Assembly (NCBI GenBank): GCA_963711675.1
Contig: CAVQFB010000011.1
Location: 434,001 to 498,000, forward strand
Length of the DNA stretch: 64,000 nucleotides
From: CAVQFB01 sp963711675
GTDB taxonomy: Bacteria > Acidobacteriota > Terriglobia > Terriglobales > Acidobacteriaceae
Direction of reading: 5' to 3'
Shown here: piece after piece, positions 48,086 through 56,336 of the stretch
Layout of the letters: the number at the start of each line of letters is the position of its first letter
Numbering within the stretch: the stretch's first letter is position 1
Notes under the pieces: model-generated
What the model was told of the DNA's origin: nothing
Database searches by the model: none
Seen by the model: only the letters and a program-made list of their open reading frames with translations
Made by a program: the position numbers and the translations under genes

Positions 48086-48908
48086 ATTCCCTCGCGGATA
48101 TTTCCACGGTGGATCGCTTGGCAGCCAGGCGCTTGAGTCCGAGCAAGGCGGCTCCCAGAGCGCACACAAAATCGCAATCCTGCGGAATGTGGACCTTCAC
48201 CTTCAGACGATCTTCCAATGCCCTGGCAATTCCGGCCTGGCGCGCGACTCCGCCGATCAGCGTGAGTTGATCTTTCATTTCTACCCGCTTTAGCAAGGCT
48301 CCGGCGCGGTCGGCCAGGGACTCATGAATGCCACGAAGAATATCCTGCACTGTGATCCCCGCACTGACATGGTTGATGATTTCGCTCTCGGCGAGCACCG
48401 CGCATACGCTGGAGATCGGCTGAGGATGCGTGGCGCGAAGGGAGAGTTCACCTACGTCTTCCAGCGGCACCTCAAGATATTTGGCCGCGCGTTGGATGAA
48501 CATGCCGGAGCCGGCAGCACACTTGTCGTTGCTCTTGAACACCTTCACCTTGCCAGTCTCGGTGATGCCGATGGCGCGGGTGCACTGGCCGCCGATGTCG
48601 AGAATGGCAGTCGTTTGCGGGACAGCGAAATGTGCCCCTCGCGCCGCCGTGGTGATTTCCGTTACCTGAATGTCACGGAAGGCGACGCCGTAACGTCCGA
48701 ACCCCGTGGTGGCGATGTAATCCAGTTGGTGCCGTTTGAGCCCGGCCTGTTCGAGCGCTTCTTCGAGCGCAGTGCTGGCCGCTTCGTCTGTCTTGACGCC
48801 GCTGCGCGTCCGGCCCTTACCAACGACGCGAGGCGGGCCATTCTGTTCATAGAGCACCACCGCCTTGGTGAAGCTGGTGCCGCAATCAATGCCCGCCAGA
48901 AATGGCAT
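48075..48908 (-). CDS. bcrD: Benzoyl-CoA reductase ATPase subunit (BcrD/BzdQ-like)
   Basis: 277 residues from ATG 48908 preceded by GGAGGGGAG; longer in-frame extension is spurious. ASKHA-fold activator ATPase: phosphate-1 loop AGIDCGTSFTKAVVL, ILDIGGQCTRAIGI (phosphate-2), NDKCAAGSGMFIQ with the Cys that ligates the shared 4Fe-4S cluster, and SSVCAVLAESEIINHVSAGI with the second Cys. It hydrolyses ATP to drive low-potential electrons into the BcrBC site. Small size and resemblance to 2-hydroxyacyl-CoA dehydratase activators point to the compact Bzd-type arrangement. Overlaps the upstream ATPase gene by 23 bases. A/D identity of the two ATPases is tentative. Confidence 0.85.
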   Translation of the reverse strand: MPFLAGIDCGTSFTKAVVLYEQNGPPRVVGKGRTRSGVKTDEAASTALEEALEQAGLKRHQLDYIATTGFGRYGVAFRDIQVTEITTAARGAHFAVPQTTAILDIGGQCTRAIGITETGKVKVFKSNDKCAAGSGMFIQRAAKYLEVPLEDVGELSLRATHPQPISSVCAVLAESEIINHVSAGITVQDILRGIHESLADRAGALLKRVEMKDQLTLIGGVARQAGIARALEDRLKVKVHIPQDCDFVCALGAALLGLKRLAAKRSTVEISAREYAN

Positions 48909-49725
48909 GATCTCCCCTCCAAACGCCGGATTCGAAGCTTTGGTCGAGTTTCTCCAGCGCGAATAGTGCGGCCCCGACCGCCCCAATGAACTGCGCATCC
49001 GGGCTGACCTGCATCTTGCGTCCGATGACTTCCTCGAGTGCCCGTACCATGCCGATGTTGCGCGCGACTCCACCAGTCATAGTGATTTCGGGTTCGATAT
49101 TGAGCCGCCGCGCCAGCGATAAGGTGCGCTTGGCAATGGCGATGTGAACGCCGCCAAGGATGTCCTCCGCGGTTTTGCCCTGGGCCAGGTAGGAAAGAAT
49201 GTCCGACTCGACAAAGACTGTACATACGGTCGCAATCTTGACCGGGTGTTTCGCCCTGAGCGAGAGCGGCCCAACCTCGTCGAGACCGATGCCCATGACT
49301 TCCGCAGAATTCGCGAGGAAGCGACCGGTGCCTGCCGCGCACTTATCGTTCATAACAAAGTCCAGCACTTCGCCGCTGGGCCCGACGCTGATAGCTTTGG
49401 AATCCTGTCCGCCCATATCAATGACTGTTCGCGTGCTGGGGCAGAGAAAGCTGGCGCCCTTGGCGTGGCAGGTGATCTCGGTCATTTGAGTGTTGCCGAA
49501 GGCGATTTTGTATCGGCCGTACCCTGTGCCGACGACGAACCCGACATCGCTGGCGTGAAGGCCGGCCTGCTGGCAGCCGCTGTCGAAGGCGCGTTCAGCG
49601 GCGCGCTGCACGTTGGCGCCGGTGTCCACGAGAGCGCGCGCCAGTATCTTCAGGCCGCCGTTGTCGGACATGACGACTGCCTTGGTTTGTGTAGAACCGA
49701 CATCTACTCCGGCTGCGATTCTCAT
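48886..49725 (-). CDS. bcrA: Benzoyl-CoA reductase ATPase subunit (BcrA/BzdP-like)
   Basis: 279 residues, paralogue of the next gene: AGVDVGSTQTKAVVMSD phosphate loop, VIDMGGQDSKAISVG with the canonical GGQD, MNDKCAAGTGRFLANSAEVM and ATVCTVFVESDILSYLAQG carrying the two cluster Cys, and MTGGVARNIGMVRALEE adenosine site. Strong ribosome-binding site (GAGAGGAG) and 12-base gap to the bcrB stop. Two different ATPase subunits rather than a homodimer distinguish class I benzoyl-CoA reductases from hydroxyacyl-CoA dehydratase activators. Shorter than Thauera-type BcrA as I recall it, closer to Bzd type. Confidence 0.87.
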   Translation of the reverse strand: MRIAAGVDVGSTQTKAVVMSDNGGLKILARALVDTGANVQRAAERAFDSGCQQAGLHASDVGFVVGTGYGRYKIAFGNTQMTEITCHAKGASFLCPSTRTVIDMGGQDSKAISVGPSGEVLDFVMNDKCAAGTGRFLANSAEVMGIGLDEVGPLSLRAKHPVKIATVCTVFVESDILSYLAQGKTAEDILGGVHIAIAKRTLSLARRLNIEPEITMTGGVARNIGMVRALEEVIGRKMQVSPDAQFIGAVGAALFALEKLDQSFESGVWRGDHAISGGH

Positions 49726-49737
49726 ACTCTCCTCTCG

Positions 49738-51009
49738 TTACGCGCTGCTCCGTGCAGAAGCCGTCGCCTTCGAGTGCTCCAGCGCCTCGAAGAAGGCATC
49801 GATGCGGTTCTTGGTTTGCGCTTCAGCAAAATATCTGGGGTCTTCCAGGTCGGACTCGATATACAAGGTCGGTACGCCGAGTTTCTTGGTGAAGTAGTCG
49901 CGCATGTCGCCCTGGCCGGCGGAAAACAGCCGGCAACTCTTAACGAAGTGGATGATCAAACCATCGGCATTCCAGTCCTCGACGTAGCGACGGATCTGTT
50001 CGTAGCGCTGCAGAAAATTCCGGTTGGTCACGTTCTGCTCAATCATGTGCCTGGCGACGGACTCGAATGGGTTGTCGGGGTCGTGTCGAAACCCAAACTC
50101 CCAAAGTCCACCCACGGTCGAGTAGGTTGAGGCGACGGCACAGGCTTGCCACTTGGCAAACATGTCGCGGAAGGTGCGGAAGTACGGATACGGCGGCGGG
50201 CCTTCCATCACCAAACGAAAGTGCTCCTTCTCGTACACGCCTTGGCCCGCATCCACCTTAGCCTGCAGTTCGGCCAGGGCGGCCTCAAAGAACTCCACGC
50301 CTTCGGGCTTGGCGCGATAGACATAGAGCGGCCCCATCAGAGTGATGGCATCGAAGTAGGCGTCGAAAGGCGACGGTGACCGGCGCGCGAGATGCTTGAT
50401 CTGAGACCAAAGCTCTTCCGAGCGACTGGAGCACTCCACCGCCTGGCGGAAGCGGTCATAGTCGAACCTGCGGCCGGTGAGCAGTTCAAGCTTCTTGACC
50501 GTTTCCTGCAACTGCTTCACGACGTAATCCAGGTCCGATCGCGACGGCTCGTCGGCGCGCATGAAAGGGACGTCGATTACATACAGAGGGGCTTTCTGCA
50601 GCTTGGCGAGGTGCTCAAACCATTTCAGATAGGTATTGCAGCCGACGAAGTTGCAGAGGATGAGCGTCGGCGTAGGCAGCTTCCCGCCGGTCGGCGTGAT
50701 GCCTTTCAGAATGCAGCCGATATCAGCTTTGACGTACGCGCAGTTGTCGGCGGCGTAGCCTAAGTCCTCCGCCGCCAGAATGGGGTCGAGCGACTGGTGG
50801 CGAATGGCGAGCTGCAGCGCGTTGATCTCCGGATAGAGCGGTACAGCGCCGAAGCCCTCCAGCAGCTCGACGCAGTTTCCGGAGATCATCATCGAAACCG
50901 TTGGTGGATTCCCCGTATTGGCCGCCTGATCCAGCTGGTCGTACCAGGTCAGCATCAAATCCTTTTGCCGTTGGTGAATGGAGCCGCGATATTCTTTCTT
51001 GTCCGTCAT
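49738..51009 (-). CDS. bcrB: Benzoyl-CoA reductase subunit B (BcrB/BzdO-like)
   Basis: 423 residues from ATG 51009, which has AAGGA seven bases upstream; a TTG at 51027 would overlap bcrC. 2-hydroxyglutaryl-CoA dehydratase D-component fold with substrate- and cluster-site segments TPTLILCNFVGCNTYLKWF, SMMISGNCVELLEGFGAVPL and IIHFVKSCRLFSAGQGDMRD, whose Cys residues are candidate Fe-S ligands. With BcrC it forms the module that binds benzoyl-CoA and performs the two-electron ring reduction. C-terminal tail is Ala/Ser-rich. Directly follows bcrC by 10 bases. Confidence 0.9.
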   Translation of the reverse strand: MTDKKEYRGSIHQRQKDLMLTWYDQLDQAANTGNPPTVSMMISGNCVELLEGFGAVPLYPEINALQLAIRHQSLDPILAAEDLGYAADNCAYVKADIGCILKGITPTGGKLPTPTLILCNFVGCNTYLKWFEHLAKLQKAPLYVIDVPFMRADEPSRSDLDYVVKQLQETVKKLELLTGRRFDYDRFRQAVECSSRSEELWSQIKHLARRSPSPFDAYFDAITLMGPLYVYRAKPEGVEFFEAALAELQAKVDAGQGVYEKEHFRLVMEGPPPYPYFRTFRDMFAKWQACAVASTYSTVGGLWEFGFRHDPDNPFESVARHMIEQNVTNRNFLQRYEQIRRYVEDWNADGLIIHFVKSCRLFSAGQGDMRDYFTKKLGVPTLYIESDLEDPRYFAEAQTKNRIDAFFEALEHSKATASARSSA

Positions 51010-51019
51010 CTTTTGTTCC

Positions 51020-52165
51020 TTAGTCAAAGACCAGCGATTCCACGAAAGTCTCGATTTCTGTGCGCAGGCGGTCGAAGGTGAACGACTTTTCCTCGAACTC
51101 CAGTTGCAGGTGCGGGATCCCAGCTCGCTCCAGTTCCTGCTTGTAGGGGACGTAATCGAAATAGGCAGGCTCGCAAAACTTGGCGATCAGAAACAACACC
51201 GCGTCTGCCTTGCTTCGCCGGACCTTCTCGACGAGCCCGTCCCAGCGCGGCTTACGGAAATCGTGCCGCACAGAGGAGTACACGGAGCGGTCGAGATAGC
51301 TGGTGGCAAGCGCCGGCAGCGGATCTCCCTCGGTTGGGACGTCGCTCTCAAACCAACTTTGGCCGATCGTGAAGTCGTCGTCCACGATGTAACAGCCTGC
51401 ATCTTCTATCAGGCGGATCAGCGTCAGCGGCGGCTGTTCGCAGAAGGATCCCTCCACGACGATGCGAATCGAATCCCGTTGCTTGGTGCTTCGCGAGCGG
51501 AACTGAACCAGGGCGGCTTCCAACTGTTCCGTGTGTTCCTCGACAGGCAAGAAGTTACCGACCCGGATGAGTTGATAGAGCTCCGAGGTAGGGACCTGTT
51601 CCGGATGTTGCGTGCGTAACTGGTAAAGTTCGCGAATCAGTGCCCGGTTACGGTTGTAGAGGGTGATGGACCGGCGAAGTGCGTCCTCATTGACATTGCT
51701 CCCGCCCAAACGCTCCAATTCCGTGAGGATGCGCCGATACTCCTCAGCCAGGAATCGCGCTGCTGCAGGCGAGCTGGGATTGTGGGGCAGGTGGAGGAAG
51801 TCCAGATACATTTGGGGGAAATTCCGCTTCATGACGAAGCACAGATTTCGAGCCGAGTCGCAGATGGTGGAGAACAGGAAGCCGTCAAACGGCTCCAGGT
51901 GACCGGTCAACCCCATTTCCAGAGTAGTTTTAACGATGGAGCAAATGAATGATCCAAAGCGCGCATCGGCGTGCTGGATGTCGAGCCGGTCTCCAGCACC
52001 GCTTAGGCCGACCGGCAGCATCCCCGCGGCATGAATCAGTTCCACCGGTGCGTAAACCGGAAAATACGCTATGGCTTTGGCGCCGGGGTGCGCCTGCTTC
52101 CACTCGCGCACCGAGGGGAAATGCAGGTCCGAACATTTATCGAACGTTCGTTCTAATAAAGGCAT
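51020..52165 (-). CDS. bcrC: Benzoyl-CoA reductase subunit C (BcrC/BzdN-like)
   Basis: 381 residues from ATG 52165 (MPLLERTFDKCSDL), aligning with the usual BcrC N-terminus; a GTG at 52183 would add six residues. Family motifs: KAIAYFPVYAPVELIHAAGM, FDGFLFSTICDSARNLCFVM, VEGSFCEQPPLTLIRLIED and LIAKFCEPAYFDYVP, the last with a likely cluster Cys. It completes the catalytic BC module. This is the first gene of the ten-gene operon; a CRP-type palindrome lies about 35-50 bases before the ATG. Confidence 0.9.
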   Translation of the reverse strand: MPLLERTFDKCSDLHFPSVREWKQAHPGAKAIAYFPVYAPVELIHAAGMLPVGLSGAGDRLDIQHADARFGSFICSIVKTTLEMGLTGHLEPFDGFLFSTICDSARNLCFVMKRNFPQMYLDFLHLPHNPSSPAAARFLAEEYRRILTELERLGGSNVNEDALRRSITLYNRNRALIRELYQLRTQHPEQVPTSELYQLIRVGNFLPVEEHTEQLEAALVQFRSRSTKQRDSIRIVVEGSFCEQPPLTLIRLIEDAGCYIVDDDFTIGQSWFESDVPTEGDPLPALATSYLDRSVYSSVRHDFRKPRWDGLVEKVRRSKADAVLFLIAKFCEPAYFDYVPYKQELERAGIPHLQLEFEEKSFTFDRLRTEIETFVESLVFD

Positions 52166-52171
52166 GTTCCA

Positions 52172-52177
52172 TACATA
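52172..52177 (-). promoter_or_regulatory. Candidate -10 element of the bcr operon (leaderless transcript)
   Basis: TATGTA on the minus strand at 52177-52172. A start 7 bases downstream falls on the A of the bcrC ATG (52165), and the palindrome centre at 52206.5 is then at -41.5, the class II activator position. No -35 box or good ribosome-binding site is seen. Confidence 0.35.
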
Positions 52178-52198
52178 CTTCACGTCAACCCAGCGTGC

Positions 52199-52214
52199 CG
52201 TGATCTACCTCACA
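52199..52214. promoter_or_regulatory. CRP/FNR-family binding site upstream of bcrC
   Basis: CGTGA-TCTACC-TCACA matches the CRP-type consensus TGTGA-N6-TCACA except the first base. It overlaps a second perfect inverted repeat, TCACAC-AGTC-GTGTGA at 52210-52225. The same GTGA-N6-TCACA form recurs at 52562 and 58905. Confidence 0.6.
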
Positions 52215-52277
52215 CAGTCGTGTGATTACTCAGTCGTGGTCCGGTTGGGCGATCGCCGTCGGTCGCCTTTGAAGTGG

Positions 52278-52469
52278 TCACCGAGGTCGTACCGACCAGC
52301 GCAAAATGAGCCACCCCACCACGGACGCACACCCCGCCAGCCATAGCGAGAGGCCGCCCAGCCAGTACTTCCAGTGCATGTGCTCGGTTGAAGTGGGAAA
52401 TAACAACAGAGTGCCCAGTACCACGAGGGTCAGGCCCAGGAGCCCGATCACGTCTATCCATCGCATCAT
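52278..52469 (-). CDS. Small two-helix membrane protein
   Basis: 63 residues from ATG 52469, selected because GAGGGGG lies about seven bases upstream. Two predicted transmembrane helices: VIGLLGLTLVVLGTLLLF and YWLGGLSLWLAGCASVVGW, with a short His/Met-containing loop (STEHMHWK) and a basic C-terminus (SVRPR). No family recognised. It lies between bcrC and the AAA gene on the same strand, and a CRP-type palindrome sits about 100 bases upstream, so it may belong to the aromatic regulon. Function unknown. Confidence 0.55.
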   Translation of the reverse strand: MMRWIDVIGLLGLTLVVLGTLLLFPTSTEHMHWKYWLGGLSLWLAGCASVVGWLILRWSVRPR

Positions 52470-52561
52470 GGCGATCCCCCTCGACATTTCTCAGGCAACG
52501 ATTCAGGCGGGCAGATATGCCCTTGGATTCGAGAACTTCACAACAGGCATTGATTTCTGTC

Positions 52562-52577
52562 AGTGACCCAAATCACA
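52562..52577. promoter_or_regulatory. CRP/FNR-family binding site upstream of the small membrane protein
   Basis: AGTGA-CCCAAA-TCACA, the same half-sites and spacing as the sites at 52199 and 58905. Its centre is about 100 bases upstream of the ATG at 52469. Confidence 0.55.
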
Positions 52578-52639
52578 AAGGCTGCGATGATGGTTCCATT
52601 CTGGTCCATAAGGGGCTGCTGGGCAGGTGGATGGTGTAA

Positions 52640-54197
52640 CTATGATCCCTGGGTGAGCTTTACTTCCCGCAGGAAATCGTAGACTGCGGAGGGCGGCAGA
52701 GTCTTGAGCGCACTTCTATGCCTTTTCCGGAACGCGGTCACAAGAGTGGGAGCGTACTCCATTCCAACCCGGTCACAATTTGCCCTAAACACTTTGCGCA
52801 ACGTCACGCCATTTGCCAGGTTCGGTCGCCCGTACTTGATCCGAATCGGCCATCGTCGCAACACCTCGGGTGGGAGATGCGCCAATGACGACGGATTTAC
52901 AGCCGCCATCACCGTCACGTTGTCATAGAATCGCTTCATGCCTTGCGTCCCGATCTTGAAACTCTCATAGTGGCGCGGGTCAAAGGTCATATCGTCGATA
53001 TAGAGCACGGTCCTCCATGGGCCCTCGGCCATGCGTTGTGCATATTCCCTGATCTGGCCGAGGTAGTCCGAGGAGATTAAGACGAGTTTCAGACCTCTCG
53101 ATCTCCCGAACGAGCGCCTGCAGTGAGAGTGTCTTGCCCACGCCGCCCTCACCTTCAAGCAGAGTGAAAGGCATACGCCCCCCTTTGACAAATGCAGTCA
53201 GCATAGTCCGAAGGCGAGCTACATTCTTTTCCTGATCGATGACTTGATCGCTCTTCGCTTCCTCAATCTCGACGGGCTCCAGTTCGCCCTGCGCTCCGGC
53301 TTCAAAAACTTCATACCGGGCAAGCGGGTCCTGGTTCAACTGATGCATGAACGCGACAACGTGAGCGAGTTCCGCGCCCCAGTCGGGCGAGACCGCCAGT
53401 CTCTTGTACAGCTTGGTTTCGACGCTTCCGTCGGCGTAGCGCAGGCTCAGAATCTGTTCTCGCTGTGAGTCCTCGAGATCGGCCATCTCTCGCATCTCGC
53501 TGATGAAATCTGAAACCACGCCGGCATCGGTGCGGGCAATCCGCCGAGGCGGCACCCCGTCATAGGCAGGCACGCGAATGGGATGCTTGCAGAGGGCGCC
53601 GTGCAAGTCGACAAGCAGGGCCTGATACTTCCTGAAGATCCCTTCGACATCGGTCTGGTATATCCGCTGGAGTGACCTCAAAAAGTCTTCGGCATACGCT
53701 TTTACCTCCACCCCGGCGCGATCCAGCGATTCTTTCGAGAGAAACGGATGCTTCACAAAGGTGTGGCTGGCCAGCTGGCGGAGAAAGATATCTTGATATG
53801 AGGACCGGACGGCCAGCGATGTTTTCCCGGTGTAGGTAAAAAGCAGGACCTGTTGCTGGTCGAGATAAAGGCTAATCGCGTCCGCCGCAATCTGAGACTC
53901 ACGCCCCCCACCGAATACGACTCTGAACGCGGGCTCAACCTTCTCGTACAACCGCTCCAGTACGGGCACGCTCCCATCATCCTGAGCGTCCAGGATGCTT
54001 CTCGAAAGAGATTTCAATTCGTCCTCGAGCCGAAACATCGCTCTCGAGAACGGGGTTGGGTCAAGCCCTTTGTGGTTCCACGACACCGGGCTGCACGTGA
54101 TGATGTTATTGAGGGAAAGAGTGAAGTTCCAGGTATCCCGCAAGAGATCATTTGTGCGGGTGCCAAAACCGCTAAGGACCTCTGCCAGATCCTTCAT
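52640..54197 (-). CDS. AAA ATPase with DUF815-like core, frameshifted near 53098
   Basis: About 518 residues once one shift is corrected; start ATG 54197 follows GAGGGTGA. The N-terminal about 340 residues are helical and unrecognised (FRLEDELKSLSRSILDAQDD...). Then Walker A LLEGEGGVGKTLSLQ and, in the other frame, GLKLVLISSDYLGQIREY, Walker B TVLYIDDMTFDPRHYESFK and NVTVMAAVNPSSLAHLPPE, which resemble the DUF815 family of AAA+ proteins. Total length leaves one base over, consistent with a single inserted base. It lies between the pad-like and bcr operons on the same strand; an activase or assembly role for one of these metalloenzymes is possible but unproven. Confidence 0.7.
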
Positions 54198-54382
54198 AAA
54201 GGTCACCCTCTATTCCGATTGTACTCGCCGATGCTGAGGACTCGTCGGGCGCGATCACACCTCGGGGGACGATCCGCTTCACTGTTATGCATGGTTGACC
54301 CAATCAGATGGGATGAGAAGGCCGCTTTTCGACGGGATGCGATCTGCCCGCGAACGGGGCTGGGCCACGCTCGCGCATCGGG

Positions 54383-55303
54383 TCAGGCCGTGTAGCTGGC
54401 AAAAGCGGGAGCTGTTTGTGGCGCGAACAATCCAGATTTCAGCATCAGGATAAGTAGCGAGAAATCTCCGGTCAGTTCGCATCCTGCGATTGCCAAGGCT
54501 AGTCCTCGGGCTTGTGCCTGCAGTTGCACAAGAGAAAGCGCGAGTGTTGCCAGCAGACCTACGACGACGATGAGACCGAAAAATAGCCGGGCATACCTGC
54601 CTTTAAGCCACATCCTTGCTGTCTCTCGCGCTGCGGGCGACCATCGCGACATTCGCAGAAGATAAATCGACAAAAGCATGAAGTTCGCGAGCAACAAGTA
54701 TGGCTCGGTTCGCTCCATCCATTTGACCTCTTGCGTGGCATGGCCTTGGAGCAGTCGCATGGTGAGCGAGAGTGTCGTGCCGCCGAGCGTGGCGTACATC
54801 AGGATCAGCAGCGGGAGAAGCCTGGTATTCCAGAAAGGAATGGCGGCAGAGTGGTTCATCACGAAACCGTCATAAAACATGATGAACAATCCCGAGAAGA
54901 TCGCCACCACGCCGGCAGCAACGTTCACACTGTTTGGCAGCATCTGCGGACTGACCAACTCCGAAAGCAGGAGCACCAGTCCGGAAACGGCAAACAGCCC
55001 GGTTGCCCAGATCCCGCGTGCGATCCAGGAACGGTCGGGACGCATGGCAGCACGCCAGAAGCGCTCGGGACGGCCGAGGTACATCAGGTGCGCACTATTC
55101 TTGCCGACAACCACGATGAGATATCCAAGAAGCATTCCCGAACGGTAGCGCGTGAGTAATGAGATTATGAACAGGCTGGCGCCAATGCCTCCACAGAAGA
55201 AGGCCGTACAGATGAGCCAGTTCCACCAGACTTGGCGGTAGTAGCCAAAGCCAAACCGGTGCTGCGCGATGGTGATGGGCTGGGTGATGGGCTGTGTGGT
55301 CAT
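54383..55303 (-). CDS. NrfD-type membrane subunit, PadD-like
   Basis: 306 residues from ATG 55303 with AGGAG eight bases upstream; the longer frame to 55492 overlaps the Fe-S gene. About eight transmembrane helices (ICTAFFCGGIGASLFIISL, GLFAVSGLVLLLSELV, LLPLLILMYATLGGTTLSL, LFFGLIVVVGLLATLAL). NrfD/DmsC-type subunits pass electrons between a quinone and the partner ferredoxin. It ends the four-gene unit and lies 38 bases downstream of the Fe-S subunit gene. Interpreted as the quinone-reactive anchor of a phenylacetyl-CoA:acceptor oxidoreductase; a generic molybdo-oxidoreductase anchor is the alternative. Confidence 0.8.
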   Translation of the reverse strand: MTTQPITQPITIAQHRFGFGYYRQVWWNWLICTAFFCGGIGASLFIISLLTRYRSGMLLGYLIVVVGKNSAHLMYLGRPERFWRAAMRPDRSWIARGIWATGLFAVSGLVLLLSELVSPQMLPNSVNVAAGVVAIFSGLFIMFYDGFVMNHSAAIPFWNTRLLPLLILMYATLGGTTLSLTMRLLQGHATQEVKWMERTEPYLLLANFMLLSIYLLRMSRWSPAARETARMWLKGRYARLFFGLIVVVGLLATLALSLVQLQAQARGLALAIAGCELTGDFSLLILMLKSGLFAPQTAPAFASYTA

Positions 55304-55341
55304 TCTTATTGCTCCTGGCGGCTTGAATCGAAAGCGCCCGT

Positions 55342-55956
55342 CTATTCGTCCAGATAGAACACGCTGGGCTTGGTGCTGCATTCGGGCAGAAGCGTCCAGC
55401 CCTTTCTCTCCTGAATCAGCTTCTGGAGCTTCCCGTCCTGTGGCTCGAGATCCCCGAAAATTCGAGCGTCCGTAGGACAGGTAATGACGCATGCCGGCTC
55501 AAGACCTTGATCGACGCGATGCGCGCACAATGTGCACTTGGTCATGGTGCCTTCATCAAACTCGGCGAACTTGATGGCTTCGTATGGGCTCAGTCCGTCG
55601 GTACTGTACCCGTGCTCGAGCAGGCCTTTCTCGATGAAATGGCGATTCATATATGGACAGGCCACTGCGCAGGCTCGGCACCCGATGCATTTTTCGCGGT
55701 CTACCATGACCAACCCGTCGTCTCGCACCCAGGTTGCTCCGGAAGGGCAGGCATGTGCGCACGGTGGGTCATCACAGTGATTGCAGAGGACGGGGAGAAA
55801 CGTTCGCCGCGTCTTGGGATAAGTGCCTACCTCACGCGTGACCACGCGGGCATAGTGCACACCTTCGGGCGTACCGTTTTCCTGTTTGCAGGCGAGCGTG
55901 CAGGCGTTGCATCCGATACAGCGCTTCAGGTCAATGACCATTCCCAGTCGTGCCAT
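55342..55956 (-). CDS. Four-cluster ferredoxin subunit, PadC-like
   Basis: 204 residues with 16 cluster cysteines in four groups: CIGCNACTLACKQE, LCNHCDDPPCAHACPSGA, KCIGCRACAVACPYMN and CTLCAHRVDQGLEPACVITC. This is the DmsB/NrfC/PhsB arrangement for four 4Fe-4S clusters linking a molybdopterin subunit to a membrane anchor. No export signal is present, so it faces the cytoplasm. It starts 10 bases after the MoaD-like gene stop. The partner order (Mo subunit, MoaD-like, FeS, NrfD) supports one complex. Confidence 0.88.
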   Translation of the reverse strand: MARLGMVIDLKRCIGCNACTLACKQENGTPEGVHYARVVTREVGTYPKTRRTFLPVLCNHCDDPPCAHACPSGATWVRDDGLVMVDREKCIGCRACAVACPYMNRHFIEKGLLEHGYSTDGLSPYEAIKFAEFDEGTMTKCTLCAHRVDQGLEPACVITCPTDARIFGDLEPQDGKLQKLIQERKGWTLLPECSTKPSVFYLDE

Positions 55957-55966
55957 GTTCGCCCCA

Positions 55967-56254
55967 TCAGCCTCCGTGCAGGTGGCGGAGGATCGCCAGT
56001 GTGACGACCTCTTCGCCGCCTTGCAGCGGCTTGTTAAGTTGGTCCGAATTCAGACTCGTGCCGTTCACCACAATCGCGAAATCCCCGCGTAGTTTCCCGG
56101 CGCATACCAGGTTGTCGTACAAGCTGCGGCCGTCGACGGTTTCCAGACCACGGAGCAAATCGGCGATCGTTGCACGCTCGAATTCGACGGTGCGACGGCT
56201 GAAGCCGAGCATCTTGCGCGTCGCTCCGAGTGCGGAAATGTTGGCGGCCGGCAT
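55967..56254 (-). CDS. MoaD/ThiS-family sulfur-carrier-like protein
   Basis: 95 residues with the beta-grasp pattern of MoaD/ThiS: FERATIADLLRGLETVDG, FAIVVNGTSLNSDQLNKPL, GEEVVTLAILRHLHGG, ending exactly in the Gly-Gly required for thiocarboxylation. It sits between the molybdopterin subunit and the ferredoxin, suggesting a dedicated sulfur carrier for the pterin cofactor of this enzyme or a structural subunit. No MoeB-like activating enzyme is in the window. ThiS-like proteins are also found beside tungsten enzymes, so the metal is not decided. Confidence 0.8.
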   Translation of the reverse strand: MPAANISALGATRKMLGFSRRTVEFERATIADLLRGLETVDGRSLYDNLVCAGKLRGDFAIVVNGTSLNSDQLNKPLQGGEEVVTLAILRHLHGG

Positions 56255-56336
56255 GGCTCTGGTCCTGTTCTCTACTGATCTTTCTCTCTCGATGGTTCGC
56301 TTCTGGTTTTGCCAGACCGACTGACAGAAGTGACCT

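Noticed and set aside
49144..50130. 328-codon plus-strand open frame
   Set aside because: Shadow of the bcrA/bcrB genes, without ribosome-binding site or domain.
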